The position numbers and the translations under genes are program-made. The notes under the pieces were generated by a model. That model was not told the origin of the DNA, ran no database searches, and worked only from the letters and a program-made list of their open reading frames with translations. This document shows positions 52,996 to 62,418 of a stretch of DNA of 64,000 bases, piece after piece. Every line of letters begins with the position of its first letter. Within the stretch, counting starts at the first letter, position 1. This stretch comes from Comamonadaceae bacterium (GTDB lineage Bacteria; Pseudomonadota; Gammaproteobacteria; Burkholderiales; Burkholderiaceae_C): assembly GCA_947455465.1 (NCBI GenBank), contig CANGNS010000008.1, positions 62,001 through 126,000 on the forward strand, written 5' to 3'.

Positions 52996-53322
52996 TTACT
53001 TCTTGGGGGCGCGTCCGCCGCTCTTGATGCACTCGTCCATGGTTTTGAAGGGGGTGAAGTTTTTGGTTTGCTTGTAGCCGTTGCTGGACTTTTCGTGACA
53101 AATGCCGGCATTGGATTTTTTGACTTCCGGGTCGGCTGCTGCCGTGGATGCCGCAGCAGCGGGCTTGGCAGAGGCTGCGCCAGAGGCGGCAGGTTTGGCA
53201 GCGGAAGCGGCAGGCGCTCCAGATGCAGCTGGTTTGGCGGCGGCCGAGGCTGCGGGGGTTTGGGCCTGGGCAGCAATACCGGCCAGAGTGAACAAGGCGG
53301 CGAGCAAAGTGGTTTTCAACAT
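52996..53322 (-). CDS. Small exported Ala/Pro-rich protein, unknown function
   Basis: A 108-residue protein. The signal peptide TTLLAALFTLAGIAAQAQ is followed by about 45 residues of AAKPAASGA-type low complexity and a C-terminal ~40-residue module with two cysteines (NAGICHEKSSNGYKQTKNF, MDECIKSGGRAPKK), likely disulfide-linked. The repeat-like linker suggests attachment to or spanning of the cell envelope. The module looks PsiF-like only loosely. Function is unknown. Confidence 0.65.
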   Translation of the reverse strand: MLKTTLLAALFTLAGIAAQAQTPAASAAAKPAASGAPAASAAKPAASGAASAKPAAAASTAAADPEVKKSNAGICHEKSSNGYKQTKNFTPFKTMDECIKSGGRAPKK

Positions 53323-53439
53323 GGTGTTTCTTCAGTGCATGGCGACGTTGCCATAGGTTTACAACGCGCCCACGGCCCCGCCGTTGACCGCAGCGTCAGA
53401 TTTACTTGGCCGATACATAGCGCACCGGTGCCCGCCGAC

Positions 53440-54123
53440 CTACACCTTGCGCCGCTTGTGCAAAAGGCAAAACCAGCCGTCCGGCTCGGCCGAATTGGCA
53501 TAGAGCGCCCCGGCTTGGCGTTCCAGGGACTCCACGGTGCCGGTCGCTTGCAGCGCCTGCAGGGTCTGGGCAAAGCCCATGGACTCCCACACCGCCATCT
53601 TGACGGTGAATGCAAAAGCGGCACCTGGCTTGAGTATGCGAAGCAATTCGCGCAGGCAGCCCGCACCGATATGCCCGCTGGTGAAGGTGCCAGTACACAC
53701 GGCGCCGTCGTAAATGCCATCGGCCAGGGGGAGCGGGACGGTCAAGTCCACGCCAAGCAGTTGGCGGTAGGCGCCGCTGGCGCGGGCCATGGCCAGCATT
53801 TCGGGCGAAATGTCCAGGCCGTCAATGCAGCTGTAGCCGCGCTCGGCCAGCGCACGCCCCACCAGGCCAGTGCCGCAGCCCACGTCCACGACTGCCGCTG
53901 CCTTGTCCGGCAAGGCGTGGGCGAACAGTGCAGCCACCAGGCGGGGCGACTGGTATTGCAGACCTTGCAGCATGGTGTGGTCGTAGCTGCGGGCCCAGTC
54001 GCGGTAGAGGGCGCGCGATGCGGCGTCGCTGTCCAGGGCATAAGCGCGGGCCAGCAAGTCCTGATCGCTGGCGGCCAGGGCGCCGCCGCCGTGGTCGGGG
54101 AGGTCGGTAGGTGCAGGGGACAT
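53440..54123 (-). CDS. Class I SAM-dependent methyltransferase (METTL27-like)
   Basis: A 227-residue methyltransferase. Motif I is VVDVGCGTGLVGRALAERGY, motif II is DGLDISPEMLAMARA, the middle contains AVCTGTFTSGHIGAGCLREL and LRILKPGAAFAFTV. The TGTFTSGHIG stretch resembles METTL27/WBSCR27 proteins. The methyl acceptor is unknown. It diverges from the Bug gene at 54195. Confidence 0.85.
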   Translation of the reverse strand: MSPAPTDLPDHGGGALAASDQDLLARAYALDSDAASRALYRDWARSYDHTMLQGLQYQSPRLVAALFAHALPDKAAAVVDVGCGTGLVGRALAERGYSCIDGLDISPEMLAMARASGAYRQLLGVDLTVPLPLADGIYDGAVCTGTFTSGHIGAGCLRELLRILKPGAAFAFTVKMAVWESMGFAQTLQALQATGTVESLERQAGALYANSAEPDGWFCLLHKRRKV

Positions 54124-54194
54124 GGCGCAAAGGGTTGTTGCTCAGAGCCCGATAATGCCATGCTCAGACCGGCCCACCCAAAGGATTGATTGCC

Positions 54195-55163
54195 ATGAAA
54201 CGACGTACTCTTTTGCAAGCGGCGCCCGCTTTGGCGCTGGCCTCGGGCGCCCGCGCCGAGCCAGGGTTTCCCACCAAGACATTGCGCTACATCGTGCCGG
54301 TGGCCGCTGGCGGCGGTAGCGACCTGGTGGGCCGCACGGTGACCGAGCGCTGGGGCCGCGTGCTCAAGCAAAGCTTTGTGGTGGACAACATCGGCGGGGG
54401 CGGCGGCGTTTTGGCCTGCCAGGCGACGATGCGCGCCCCGGCCGACGGCTATACCCTGATGCAAGGCTATGTCGCCACCCATGGCACCAGTCCGGCCACA
54501 CGCGTTTTGCCTTACGACGCCATCAAAGACTTCACGCCCGTGGGCATGATCGGCGGCACGCCCAATGTGCTGGTCGTTAATTCCAATTTGCCGGTGAAAA
54601 ACCTCAAAGAATTTTTGGACTACGTGCGCAAAAACCCCGGGCGCCTGAGCTATGGCTCGGCCGGCCAGGGTTCGCTCACGCACCTGACCATGGAGCTGTT
54701 CAAGCAGCAGCTGGGCTCTTTCATGGTGCACATTCCTTACCGGGGGATTGCGCCCGCGTTTAACGACCTGATTGGCGGCCAAACCCAGGCCATGTTTCCT
54801 GGCCTGGCTGCGGCCATGCCGCATATCCGCTCCGGGCGGGTGCGTCCGCTGGCGGTCACCGGCCCTACGCGCCACGGCCTGCTCAAGGACACGCCCACCT
54901 TGGAGGAGTCAGGCTTTAAGGGCTTTGACGCCCAGCAGTGGTACGGCGTGGTCGGCCCAGTCGGCTTGCCTGCCGACGTGCTCAAAACCCTGAGCGAGAC
55001 GCTTGCACTCACCTTGCAGGCGCCCGATATGGCCGAAAAGCTGGCCATCGAAGCGATCGAGCCGCGCCCCATGTCGCCCGAAGCCTTTGGCAAATTCATC
55101 AAAGCCGACATCGCCCGCTGGACGCAACTGGCCAAGGAACGCAATATTCAGCTGGAAGGCTGA
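54195..55163 (+). CDS. Bug/TTT-family periplasmic solute-binding protein
   Basis: A 322-residue receptor with the Tat-like start MKRRTLLQAAPALALASGAR and Bug motifs (LRYIVPVAAGGGSDLVGRTV, VDNIGGGGGVLACQATMRAP, HIPYRGIAPAFNDLIGGQTQ). The ATG at 54195 is used; the track starts at a TTG three codons earlier. It is the first gene of a seven-gene plus-strand run and probably binds the acid handled by the two enzymes behind it. Confidence 0.92.
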   Translation: MKRRTLLQAAPALALASGARAEPGFPTKTLRYIVPVAAGGGSDLVGRTVTERWGRVLKQSFVVDNIGGGGGVLACQATMRAPADGYTLMQGYVATHGTSPATRVLPYDAIKDFTPVGMIGGTPNVLVVNSNLPVKNLKEFLDYVRKNPGRLSYGSAGQGSLTHLTMELFKQQLGSFMVHIPYRGIAPAFNDLIGGQTQAMFPGLAAAMPHIRSGRVRPLAVTGPTRHGLLKDTPTLEESGFKGFDAQQWYGVVGPVGLPADVLKTLSETLALTLQAPDMAEKLAIEAIEPRPMSPEAFGKFIKADIARWTQLAKERNIQLEG

Positions 55164-55200
55164 GCCCCGCATCCCCAAAATTTAAAGAAAGTTTTCTTAC

Positions 55201-56580
55201 ATGGCCCGCAATACCCAGGTCGCCGCCGACCACAACGCCCCGCCCGTCACCCAATTGCTGGCGCATTTTGTGGCCACCCATCCCTCGCGCGGTTGGTCCG
55301 ACGCAGTGGACCATGCCGCGCACCGCACTTTTCTCAACTGGCTGGGCTGCGCCGTCGGCGCGGCGGAGCACGAGTCGGTGCAGGCCGCACTTGCGGCGGT
55401 GCGCCTGCTGCAGCCTGCGCCCCAGGCCAGCGTGCTGGGCCGCCGCGACAAAGTAGACATGGCCAGCGCGGCCTTGCTCAATGGCATCAGCTCGCACACT
55501 TTTGACTTTGACGACACGCACCTCAAAACCATCATCCACCCTGCAGGGCCGGTGGCCTCGGCGCTGTTGGCGCTGGCCGAGCACACCGGCGCCAGCGGGC
55601 GCGCGCTGATGGACGCGCTGGTGCTGGGCATCGATGTGTCCTGCCGCGTGGGCAATGCCATGTACCCGGACCACTACGACCGGGGCTGGCACATCACCGG
55701 CTCGACCGGCACGGTGGGCGCGGCGGCGGGCTGCGCGCGCCTCTTGGGCCTGTCCGAGGCGCAAACCGCCATGGCGCTGGGCATTGCCGCCTCGCAGCCC
55801 ATTGGCATGCGCGAACAGTTTGGCAGCATGACCAAGCCTTTTCACCCCGGTGGCGCAGCCCGCGCCGGGCTGATGTCGGCGCTGTTGGCGCAGCAAGGCT
55901 TTACCGCCAGCCCCAAGGCGCTGGAGGCGCCACGCGGCATGATGCAAACCATCTCCACCAAGAACGACTGGTCCGAAATCACCCAGGGCCTGGGCCAGCA
56001 GTTTGAAGTCGCGCTCAACACCTTCAAGCCGTTTGCCTGCGGCATCGTGATCCACCCTTGCATTGACGGCTGCGCGCAGCTGCGCGCCCAGGGCATCACG
56101 CCCGAACAGATTGCGTCCCTGGAGATCCGCGTGCATTCGCTGGTGCTGGAGCTGACGGGCAAAAAAGAGCCTGCGGACGGTCTGCAAGCCAAGTTCAGCG
56201 TCTACCACGGCTGCGCCGCCGGCCTGATGTTTGGGCGCGCCGCCGAAGAAGAGTTTTCGGATGCCATCGTTACCCGGCCCGACATGGTGGCCCTGCGCCG
56301 CAAAGTGGTGGCCACAGTGGACGACAGCATCGACGAGTCGGCTGCCGACATCACGGCCGTGCTAACCGACGGACGGCGCGTGCACCTGCGCGTGGAGCAC
56401 GCCATTGGTTCGCTGCAAAATCCCATGACTGACGCGCAGCTCGAGGCCAAATTCCACGGCCTGAGTGACGCGGTGCTGGGCGCGGCGCAAACGTCCGAGC
56501 TGATCCGCGCCGCCTGGGCGCTGGGCAGCGCCAGCACCACGCAAGCGCTGTTGGCGCTGAGCAGCCCCAAGGCCGCCTGA
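55201..56580 (+). CDS. MmgE/PrpD family protein
   Basis: A 459-residue protein of the 2-methylcitrate dehydratase/immune-responsive family. Segments are NWLGCAVGAAEHESVQAALA, SSHTFDFDDTHLKTIIHPAG, GWHITGSTGTVGAAAGCARL and TKPFHPGGAARAGLMSALLA. Known members dehydrate 2-methylcitrate or decarboxylate cis-aconitate. Here it is linked to a Bug receptor and a 2-hydroxyacid dehydrogenase and not to prpB/prpC, so another substrate is likely. Confidence 0.9.
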   Translation: MARNTQVAADHNAPPVTQLLAHFVATHPSRGWSDAVDHAAHRTFLNWLGCAVGAAEHESVQAALAAVRLLQPAPQASVLGRRDKVDMASAALLNGISSHTFDFDDTHLKTIIHPAGPVASALLALAEHTGASGRALMDALVLGIDVSCRVGNAMYPDHYDRGWHITGSTGTVGAAAGCARLLGLSEAQTAMALGIAASQPIGMREQFGSMTKPFHPGGAARAGLMSALLAQQGFTASPKALEAPRGMMQTISTKNDWSEITQGLGQQFEVALNTFKPFACGIVIHPCIDGCAQLRAQGITPEQIASLEIRVHSLVLELTGKKEPADGLQAKFSVYHGCAAGLMFGRAAEEEFSDAIVTRPDMVALRRKVVATVDDSIDESAADITAVLTDGRRVHLRVEHAIGSLQNPMTDAQLEAKFHGLSDAVLGAAQTSELIRAAWALGSASTTQALLALSSPKAA

Positions 56581-56582
56581 GC

Positions 56583-57581
56583 ATGGCGGCCGTGTCTGGC
56601 GACAAACCGCACATCGTCATCCTGGGCGATGGCGAGCAAGCTTTGCGCCGCTTGGGCGACTGGGGCGCCATTGAGTCCGCAGCGCGCCTGAGCGTGCACA
56701 GCCAGCCCTTGAAAGGCGCCGCCTTGCTGGCCGCACTGCAAGAGGCCGACGTGCTGGTGCTGGTGCGCGACCGCATACCGCTCAACGCGGCCACCATCGC
56801 CCAACTGCCGCGCCTGCGCTATGTGGTGTTTACCGGCTCGCGCAACACCACCTTGGATGTGGCGGCGCTGGCCGCGCGCGGCATCCCGGTCAGCCACACC
56901 GACTGGGGCCCGTCCAAAGACAGCACCTGCGAGCTGACCTGGGCGCTGATATTGGCCGCCACCCGCCAACTGGCCCAGTACAGCGCTTTGCTGCGCGAGG
57001 GTCAGTGGCGCGCAGCGCAGCCGCAAGTCTTGCCCGCGGTTTTGCACGGCGAGGTGCTCGGCCTGGTGGGCCTGGGCGAAATCGGCCGGCGCGTGGCGCA
57101 GGTGGGTAAGGCCCTGGGAATGGAGGTGCTGACCTGGAGCCCGAACATGACGCCCGAGCGCGCTGCCGCCCACGGCGTGCAGGCGGTCGACCTCGATACG
57201 CTGCTGACCCGCGCCAAAGTGCTCAGCCTGCACCTGGTGCCTTCGGCGCCAACGCGCCACCTGATCAACGCCCAGCGTCTGGCGCACATGCGCCCGGACA
57301 GCTTGCTGGTAAACACCTCGCGTTCGGCGCTGGTTGATAGCGCCGCGCTGGCGCACGCTTTGCATCAGGGGCGCATTGGCATGGCCGCCATCGACGTGTT
57401 TGACGCCGAGCCGCTGCCCTTGGATGACCCGCTGCGCCAGGCGCCGCGTGTCTTGCTCACACCGCACCTGGGCTTTGTGGTCGAGCCGGTGTTCCAGAAA
57501 TTCGCCCAAGGCGTGTGCGAGTGCTTGCAGGCCTATTTGACCGGCCAGCCGCTGGTGCGCCCACTCGTGGCCGCGCCATGA
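56583..57581 (+). CDS. D-2-hydroxyacid dehydrogenase family protein
   Basis: A 332-residue NAD(P)-dependent oxidoreductase. The cofactor loop is LGLVGLGEIGRRVAQVGKAL, the substrate Arg region is LVNTSRSALVDSAALAHAL, and the catalytic Glu/His region includes VFDAEPLPLDDPLR and LLTPHLGFV. It interconverts 2-oxo and D-2-hydroxy acids. It starts two bases after the PrpD-family gene, and its stop overlaps the next start (ATGA). Confidence 0.9.
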   Translation: MAAVSGDKPHIVILGDGEQALRRLGDWGAIESAARLSVHSQPLKGAALLAALQEADVLVLVRDRIPLNAATIAQLPRLRYVVFTGSRNTTLDVAALAARGIPVSHTDWGPSKDSTCELTWALILAATRQLAQYSALLREGQWRAAQPQVLPAVLHGEVLGLVGLGEIGRRVAQVGKALGMEVLTWSPNMTPERAAAHGVQAVDLDTLLTRAKVLSLHLVPSAPTRHLINAQRLAHMRPDSLLVNTSRSALVDSAALAHALHQGRIGMAAIDVFDAEPLPLDDPLRQAPRVLLTPHLGFVVEPVFQKFAQGVCECLQAYLTGQPLVRPLVAAP

Positions 57582-60112
57582 CGCCGTCGTTCACCACCCT
57601 GGGCTGGCGCAGCCTGTGGCGCGATGTGCGCGCCGGCCAGTTGCGCCTTCTGGTGCTGGCCGTCACGCTGGCGGTGGCGGCGCTCACGGCTGTGGGCTTT
57701 TTTGCCGACCGCCTGCAAGGCGGCCTGGAGCGTGACGCGCGCCAGCTGCTTGGTGGCGACGCGGTGGTCGCCAGCGACCGCCCGGCGCCCGACTTTTTTG
57801 GGCAGCGCGCCCAGGCGCTGGGCTTGCAGCAGGTGCAAACCCAGAGCTTTCAAACCATGGCGCGCGCGGGCCTGGACCAAGGCGGGCAAAGCAAGCTGGT
57901 GGCCCTCAAGGCCGTTGCGCCGGGCTACCCGCTGCGCGGCCGCATGCGCATTAGCGATGCGCCCGGCGGCCCCGAGCGCGTGACGCGTGACATTCCAGCG
58001 CCTGGCACCGTTTGGGTGGATGCGGCCGTGCTCGACGCGCTAAACCTGGCCCCGGGCGATGCGCTGCTGTTGGGTACGCAGTCGTTCAAGGTGGCCGCTG
58101 TGATTGCGGTGGAGCCCGACCGGGGCGCAGGCTTCATGAACTTTGCGCCGCGCGTCTTGCTGCACCAGAGCGATGTACCGTCCACCGGCCTGGTCCAAGC
58201 GGCCAGCCGCGTCAGTTACCGCCTCGCGGTGGCCGGCGATGACGCGCAGGTGGCCCGCTTTATGGACGCGGCCAAGGCGCACATCGCTGCCGCAGAGGAG
58301 GCAAGCACGCCGCTGCGCGGGCTGCGTTTGGAGTCGGTGCAGTCGGGCCGGCCCGAAGTGAGCCAAACCCTAGAGCGGGCGCAAAAGTTTTTGTCCTTGG
58401 TGGCTTTGCTGGCCGCTTTGCTCAGCGCGGTGGCCGTGGCGCTGGCAGCGCGTGCTTTTGCCGCCCAGCACCTGGACGACTGCGCCATGCTGCGCGTGCT
58501 CGGCCTGGGCCAGCGCAGCATTGCGGCGGCCTACACCTGGGAGTTTGCCTTGGTGGGTCTGTTTGCCAGCGTGCTGGGCGTGCTGATCGGCTTTGCCGTG
58601 CATTTTGTATTTGTGCAACTGCTGGCCGGTCTGGTGCAAAGTGATTTGCCTGCGCCTGGCTGGCGCCCGGTCGCCCTGGGTTTGGGCATGGGTCTGACGC
58701 TGTTGGTCGCCTTTGGCCTGCCGCCCGTGCTGCAACTGGCGCAGGTGCCGCCCTTGCGGGTGATACGGCGCGACGTCGGCGGCTTGCGGCCCGCCTCGCT
58801 GGGGGTGCTGGCGCTGGGTGTTTCGGGTTTTGCCACGCTGCTGCTCGTGGTCAGCAGCGACCGCGCACTGGGCCTGATCGCCGTGGGCGGTTTTGCGGGC
58901 GCCGTCTTGCTGTTTGCGCTGCTTAGTTGGCTGGCCGTGCGGCTTTTGCGCGCCAGTGTGAACGAGACGCGTGCGCCGCGTGCACTGGTTCTTGCCACAC
59001 GGCAAATTGCGGCACGGCCTGCTTTCACGGTGGTGCAGGTGAGCGCGCTGGCGGTAGGTTTGCTAGCCCTGGTGCTGCTGGTTTTGCTGCGCACCGACCT
59101 CATTGCCAGCTGGCGCAAAGCCACGCCGCCCGATGCGCCCAACCGCTTTGTGATCAACGTCAGCCCCGAGCAGTCGGACGAGTTTTTGCGTGCCTTGCAC
59201 GAGGCCGGCGTCGGCAAAATGGACTGGTACCCCATGGTGCGCGGCCGCCTGGTGGCCATCAATGACACCGCGGTGTCGGCCCAAAGCTATACCGAAGAAC
59301 GCGCCAAGCGCCTGGTGGACCGCGAGTTCAACCTGAGCTACAGCGCGGTGCAGCCTGCCAACAACCTGATCGTGGTCGGGCGCTGGACGCCCGAAGAAAA
59401 AGACGCCATCAGCATGGAAGAGGGCATTGCCACCACTTTGGGTCTGCATCTGGGCGACCGGCTGCGCTTTGACATGGCTGGTGTGCAGGTGGATGCGCGC
59501 ATTACCTCCTTGCGCAAAGTGGACTGGGGCTCCATGCGGGCCAACTTCTTTGCCCTGTACCCGCTCAGCCGCATGCCCGATGTGCCTGCCACCTACATGG
59601 GCGCCTTTAAAGCGCCCGCCCAGGCCGGCTTTGACAACGCCTTGGTGCGCCGCTTTCCGAACGTGACCTCGGTGGACATGAGCGCCACCATCAACCAGGT
59701 ACAGCGCATCTTGGACCAGGTGATTGGTGCGGTGGAATTTTTGTTTGGCTTTACCTTGGCGGCGGGCCTGGTGGTTTTGTTTGCCGCCGTGAGTGCCACG
59801 CGCGAGGAGCGTGCGCGCGAATTTGCCATCATGCGCGCCGTGGGTGCGCAAAACCGCTTGCTGCGCCAGGTGCAGGCCTTAGAGCTGGCGGGCGTCGGTT
59901 TGCTCGCAGGCTTGCTCGCCTCTTTGGTGGCTAGTGCGCTGGGCTGGGCGTTGGCGCGCTATGTGTTTGAGTTTGCCTGGACGCTGTCCTTGTGGGTGCC
60001 GCTGGGCGGCGCCTTGGCCGGGGCCCTTTTGGCTTTGCTGGCCGGTTGGTGGGGCCTGCGCGACGTGCTGCGCCGCCCGGTGGTGCAAACCCTGCGCCAG
60101 GCCAGCGCCTAA
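57578..60112 (+). CDS. FtsX/MacB-type ABC transporter permease (YbbP-like)
   Basis: An 844-residue permease with two FtsX-like cores. The first helix is LLVLAVTLAVAALTAVGFFAD (about 25-45), a large periplasmic domain follows (to ~265), then helices near 275-440, a second periplasmic part (~510-690), and final helices including FLFGFTLAAGLVVLFAAVSA with TREERAREFAIMRAVGAQNR, and LAGALLALLAGWWGLR. Such permeases work with a separate ATPase (YbbA/LolD type) that is not next to it here. ATG at 57578 overlaps the preceding stop; the track start is earlier and in the wrong context. Confidence 0.88.
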   Translation: MTPSFTTLGWRSLWRDVRAGQLRLLVLAVTLAVAALTAVGFFADRLQGGLERDARQLLGGDAVVASDRPAPDFFGQRAQALGLQQVQTQSFQTMARAGLDQGGQSKLVALKAVAPGYPLRGRMRISDAPGGPERVTRDIPAPGTVWVDAAVLDALNLAPGDALLLGTQSFKVAAVIAVEPDRGAGFMNFAPRVLLHQSDVPSTGLVQAASRVSYRLAVAGDDAQVARFMDAAKAHIAAAEEASTPLRGLRLESVQSGRPEVSQTLERAQKFLSLVALLAALLSAVAVALAARAFAAQHLDDCAMLRVLGLGQRSIAAAYTWEFALVGLFASVLGVLIGFAVHFVFVQLLAGLVQSDLPAPGWRPVALGLGMGLTLLVAFGLPPVLQLAQVPPLRVIRRDVGGLRPASLGVLALGVSGFATLLLVVSSDRALGLIAVGGFAGAVLLFALLSWLAVRLLRASVNETRAPRALVLATRQIAARPAFTVVQVSALAVGLLALVLLVLLRTDLIASWRKATPPDAPNRFVINVSPEQSDEFLRALHEAGVGKMDWYPMVRGRLVAINDTAVSAQSYTEERAKRLVDREFNLSYSAVQPANNLIVVGRWTPEEKDAISMEEGIATTLGLHLGDRLRFDMAGVQVDARITSLRKVDWGSMRANFFALYPLSRMPDVPATYMGAFKAPAQAGFDNALVRRFPNVTSVDMSATINQVQRILDQVIGAVEFLFGFTLAAGLVVLFAAVSATREERAREFAIMRAVGAQNRLLRQVQALELAGVGLLAGLLASLVASALGWALARYVFEFAWTLSLWVPLGGALAGALLALLAGWWGLRDVLRRPVVQTLRQASA

Positions 60113-60125
60113 GCCTATTGCAGGT

Positions 60126-60848
60126 ATGCAATCGATAAGCGACAGCCTGCTGCTGGCCTGGCATTTGCTGATAACCCTGGAGCCCGGTTTTTTGTCGATT
60201 GTGGGCCGCTCGCTGGCGGTCAGTGCCTGCGCCTGCGCGCTGGCCTGCTGCCTGGGCTTGGTGCTAGGCGCCTGGCTGGGCGTGGCGCGCTTTACTGGCC
60301 GGGCCCTGGTGCTCACATTCCTCAATACCGCTTTGGCTGTGCCCTCGGTGGTGGTGGGCTTGGTGGTGTATTTGCTGCTCTCGCGCTCGGGCCCGCTGGG
60401 ATTTTTGGGCTGGCTGTTCAGCTTCAAGGCCATGGTGCTGGCGCAGGCGATGTTGGTGCTGCCCTTGGTCACAGCGCTGACGCGCCAACTGGTGCACGAC
60501 GCGGACCAGACGCATGGCGAGCAGCTTCAATCCTTGGGCGCCGGTGTAGGCCTGCGCAGCCTGCTTTTGGCCTGGGACGAACGCCACGCCTTGCTGGTAG
60601 TGGTGCTGACGGCCTTTGGCCGGGCCATCTCGGAAGTGGGCGCGGTGATGGTGGTGGGCGGCAATATGGAAGGCTTTACCCGCGTGATGACTACCGCGAT
60701 CGCCCTGGAGACCTCCAAAGGCGATCTGCCGCTGGCCCTGGCGCTGGGTTGCGCCTTGCTGGCCGTGGTGTTGGTGTTGAACGCGCTGGTGGCGCTCTTG
60801 CAGCGTTTGGGATACGGCACGGCATTGCGCCCAGGAGCGCTGGCATGA
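60126..60848 (+). CDS. tupB: Tungstate ABC transporter permease TupB
   Basis: A 240-residue permease with about six helices. The coupling-loop region is AFGRAISEVGAVMVVGGNME, typical of TupB/ModB-type proteins (EVGAVMVVGGN). The track start lies far upstream in an overlapping frame; ATG at 60126, 13 bases after the FtsX-like stop, gives the proper N-terminus (MQSISDSLLLAWHLLITLEP). Its stop overlaps tupC (ATGA). Confidence 0.88.
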   Translation: MQSISDSLLLAWHLLITLEPGFLSIVGRSLAVSACACALACCLGLVLGAWLGVARFTGRALVLTFLNTALAVPSVVVGLVVYLLLSRSGPLGFLGWLFSFKAMVLAQAMLVLPLVTALTRQLVHDADQTHGEQLQSLGAGVGLRSLLLAWDERHALLVVVLTAFGRAISEVGAVMVVGGNMEGFTRVMTTAIALETSKGDLPLALALGCALLAVVLVLNALVALLQRLGYGTALRPGALA

Positions 60849-61600
60849 GCGGGCAGGCTGGCGCACTGGTGTCTTTGCACCAAGCGGGCGTGCAGTTTGG
60901 CGCCGATGGGCGCAGCCGGGCGGGCCGCTCTGGCAAGGGCGACTGGGCTTTGCGCAGCGTAACGCTGGCTATTGCCGCAGGCGAGCGCGTCGCGCTGGTT
61001 GGCGCCAATGGTGCGGGCAAAAGCACGCTGCTGCGCTTGCTGCATGGTTTGCTCGCGCCCACCGAGGGGCGCTTGCAACACCCCGCCGGTTTGGCCCAAG
61101 CCATGCTGTTTCAAAGGCCGCACATGCTGCGCATGCGGGTGGACAGCCAGGTGGCCCTGGGCTTGTGGCTGCGTGGCACGCCCTGGCGTGCGGCGCGCAT
61201 GCGGGCGCACCAGGTGCTGGCGCAGTTCGAGCTGGCCGATCTGGCGGCGCGCAAAGCCCATACACTGTCGGGCGGGCAGCAGCAACGCGTAGCCATGGCG
61301 CAGGCTTGGGCCCTGGCGCCGCAGATGCTGCTTTTGGATGAGCCCACCGCCAGCCTGGATCCGCACGCCAAGGCCGAGGTCGAAAGCCTGTTGCAGGCCT
61401 TCGCACAGGCCCACCCCCAGGCCAGCCTGGTGTTTGCGAGCCACAACTTGGGCCAGGTCAAGCGCCTGGCCAGCCGGGTGCTGTACCTGGAGCGCGGGCG
61501 CCTGCTGGCCGATTTGCCGGTGGCGCAATTTTTTGATGGGCCCACGCTGCAGGCCCAGTGCCCCAGCGCCCATTTATTCGTTAAAGGAGAACTTGCATGA
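60845..61600 (+). CDS. tupC: Tungstate ABC transporter ATPase TupC
   Basis: A 251-residue ABC ATPase: Walker A GANGAGKSTLLR, signature LSGGQQQRVAMAQ, Walker B MLLLDEPTASLDPHAKAE, and a switch His in FASHNLGQVKRLA. The sequence has a short insert before the nucleotide domain (GRSRAGRSGKGDW). Start and stop both overlap neighbours by four bases, giving a compact tupBCA unit. Confidence 0.88.
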   Translation: MSGQAGALVSLHQAGVQFGADGRSRAGRSGKGDWALRSVTLAIAAGERVALVGANGAGKSTLLRLLHGLLAPTEGRLQHPAGLAQAMLFQRPHMLRMRVDSQVALGLWLRGTPWRAARMRAHQVLAQFELADLAARKAHTLSGGQQQRVAMAQAWALAPQMLLLDEPTASLDPHAKAEVESLLQAFAQAHPQASLVFASHNLGQVKRLASRVLYLERGRLLADLPVAQFFDGPTLQAQCPSAHLFVKGELA

Positions 61601-62406
61601 AAAACACTGTGTCTCGCGGCCTCGCCGCCGCGCTGCTGCTGTGGGCCCTGGGCACGGCCCAGGCCCAAAACAGCATCGTGATGGCCTCCACCACGTCGAC
61701 CGAACAGTCCGGGTTGTTTGGGCACCTGCTGCCCGCCTTTACCAAGGCCACGGGCGTGGAGGTCAAAGTGGTGGCGCTGGGCACCGGGCAGGCCATCGAC
61801 ATGGGGCGCCGGGGCGACGCTGACATTTTGTTTGTCCATGACCAGGTGGCAGAAGAAAAATTTGTAGCCGAGGGATTTGCACTCAAGCGTTTTCCGGTGA
61901 TGTACAACGACTTTGTGCTGATCGGGCCCGCCGCCGACCCGGCGCGCGTCAAGGGCGCAGACATCGTGCAGGCACTGGCCAAAGTGGCAGCGGCCAACGC
62001 CGCCTTTGTCTCGCGTGGCGACAAGAGCGGCACGCACGCAGCCGAATTGCGTTTTTGGAAGCTTGGCGCCACGCCCGAGGCCAAAGGCACGCAGTACCGC
62101 GAATGCGGTTGCGGCATGGGCCAGGCGCTCAATATCGCCTCGGCCACCGGCGCCTATGTGCTCAGCGACCGCGCCACCTGGCTGAGCTTTAAAAACCGGG
62201 CCGATTTGCAAATCTTGGTGCAGGGCGATGCCCGCTTGTTCAACCAGTACGGCGTGCTGGCGGTGAACCCGGCGCGCCATCCGCACGTCAAAGCCGCTGA
62301 GGCGCAAAAGTTTGTGGACTGGGTGCTCTCGCCTGCCGGTCAGGCCAGCATCGCCGCCTACCGCATCGAGGGGCAGCAGCTGTTCTTCCCGAACGCAAGC
62401 AAATAG
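61597..62406 (+). CDS. tupA: Tungstate-binding periplasmic protein TupA
   Basis: A 269-residue binding protein. The signal peptide is LAAALLLWALGTAQAQ. The ligand motif near the N-terminus is STTSTEQSG, matching the TTTST-type oxyanion site of TupA. Further family segments are GTGQAIDMGRRGDADILFVH, FVSRGDKSGTHAAELRFWKL and ECGCGMGQALNIASATGAYV. It captures tungstate (possibly molybdate) with high affinity for TupBC. It is last in the operon, whereas tupA is more often first. Confidence 0.9.
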   Translation: MKNTVSRGLAAALLLWALGTAQAQNSIVMASTTSTEQSGLFGHLLPAFTKATGVEVKVVALGTGQAIDMGRRGDADILFVHDQVAEEKFVAEGFALKRFPVMYNDFVLIGPAADPARVKGADIVQALAKVAAANAAFVSRGDKSGTHAAELRFWKLGATPEAKGTQYRECGCGMGQALNIASATGAYVLSDRATWLSFKNRADLQILVQGDARLFNQYGVLAVNPARHPHVKAAEAQKFVDWVLSPAGQASIAAYRIEGQQLFFPNASK

Positions 62407-62418
62407 TTTTTAGCGCGC

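Noticed and set aside
53160-53270. Tandem-repeat or CRISPR-like signal in the Ala/Pro-rich small protein gene
   Set aside because: The repetition comes from low-complexity GCA/GCG codons in a coding frame; units are short and imperfect and there are no spacers.
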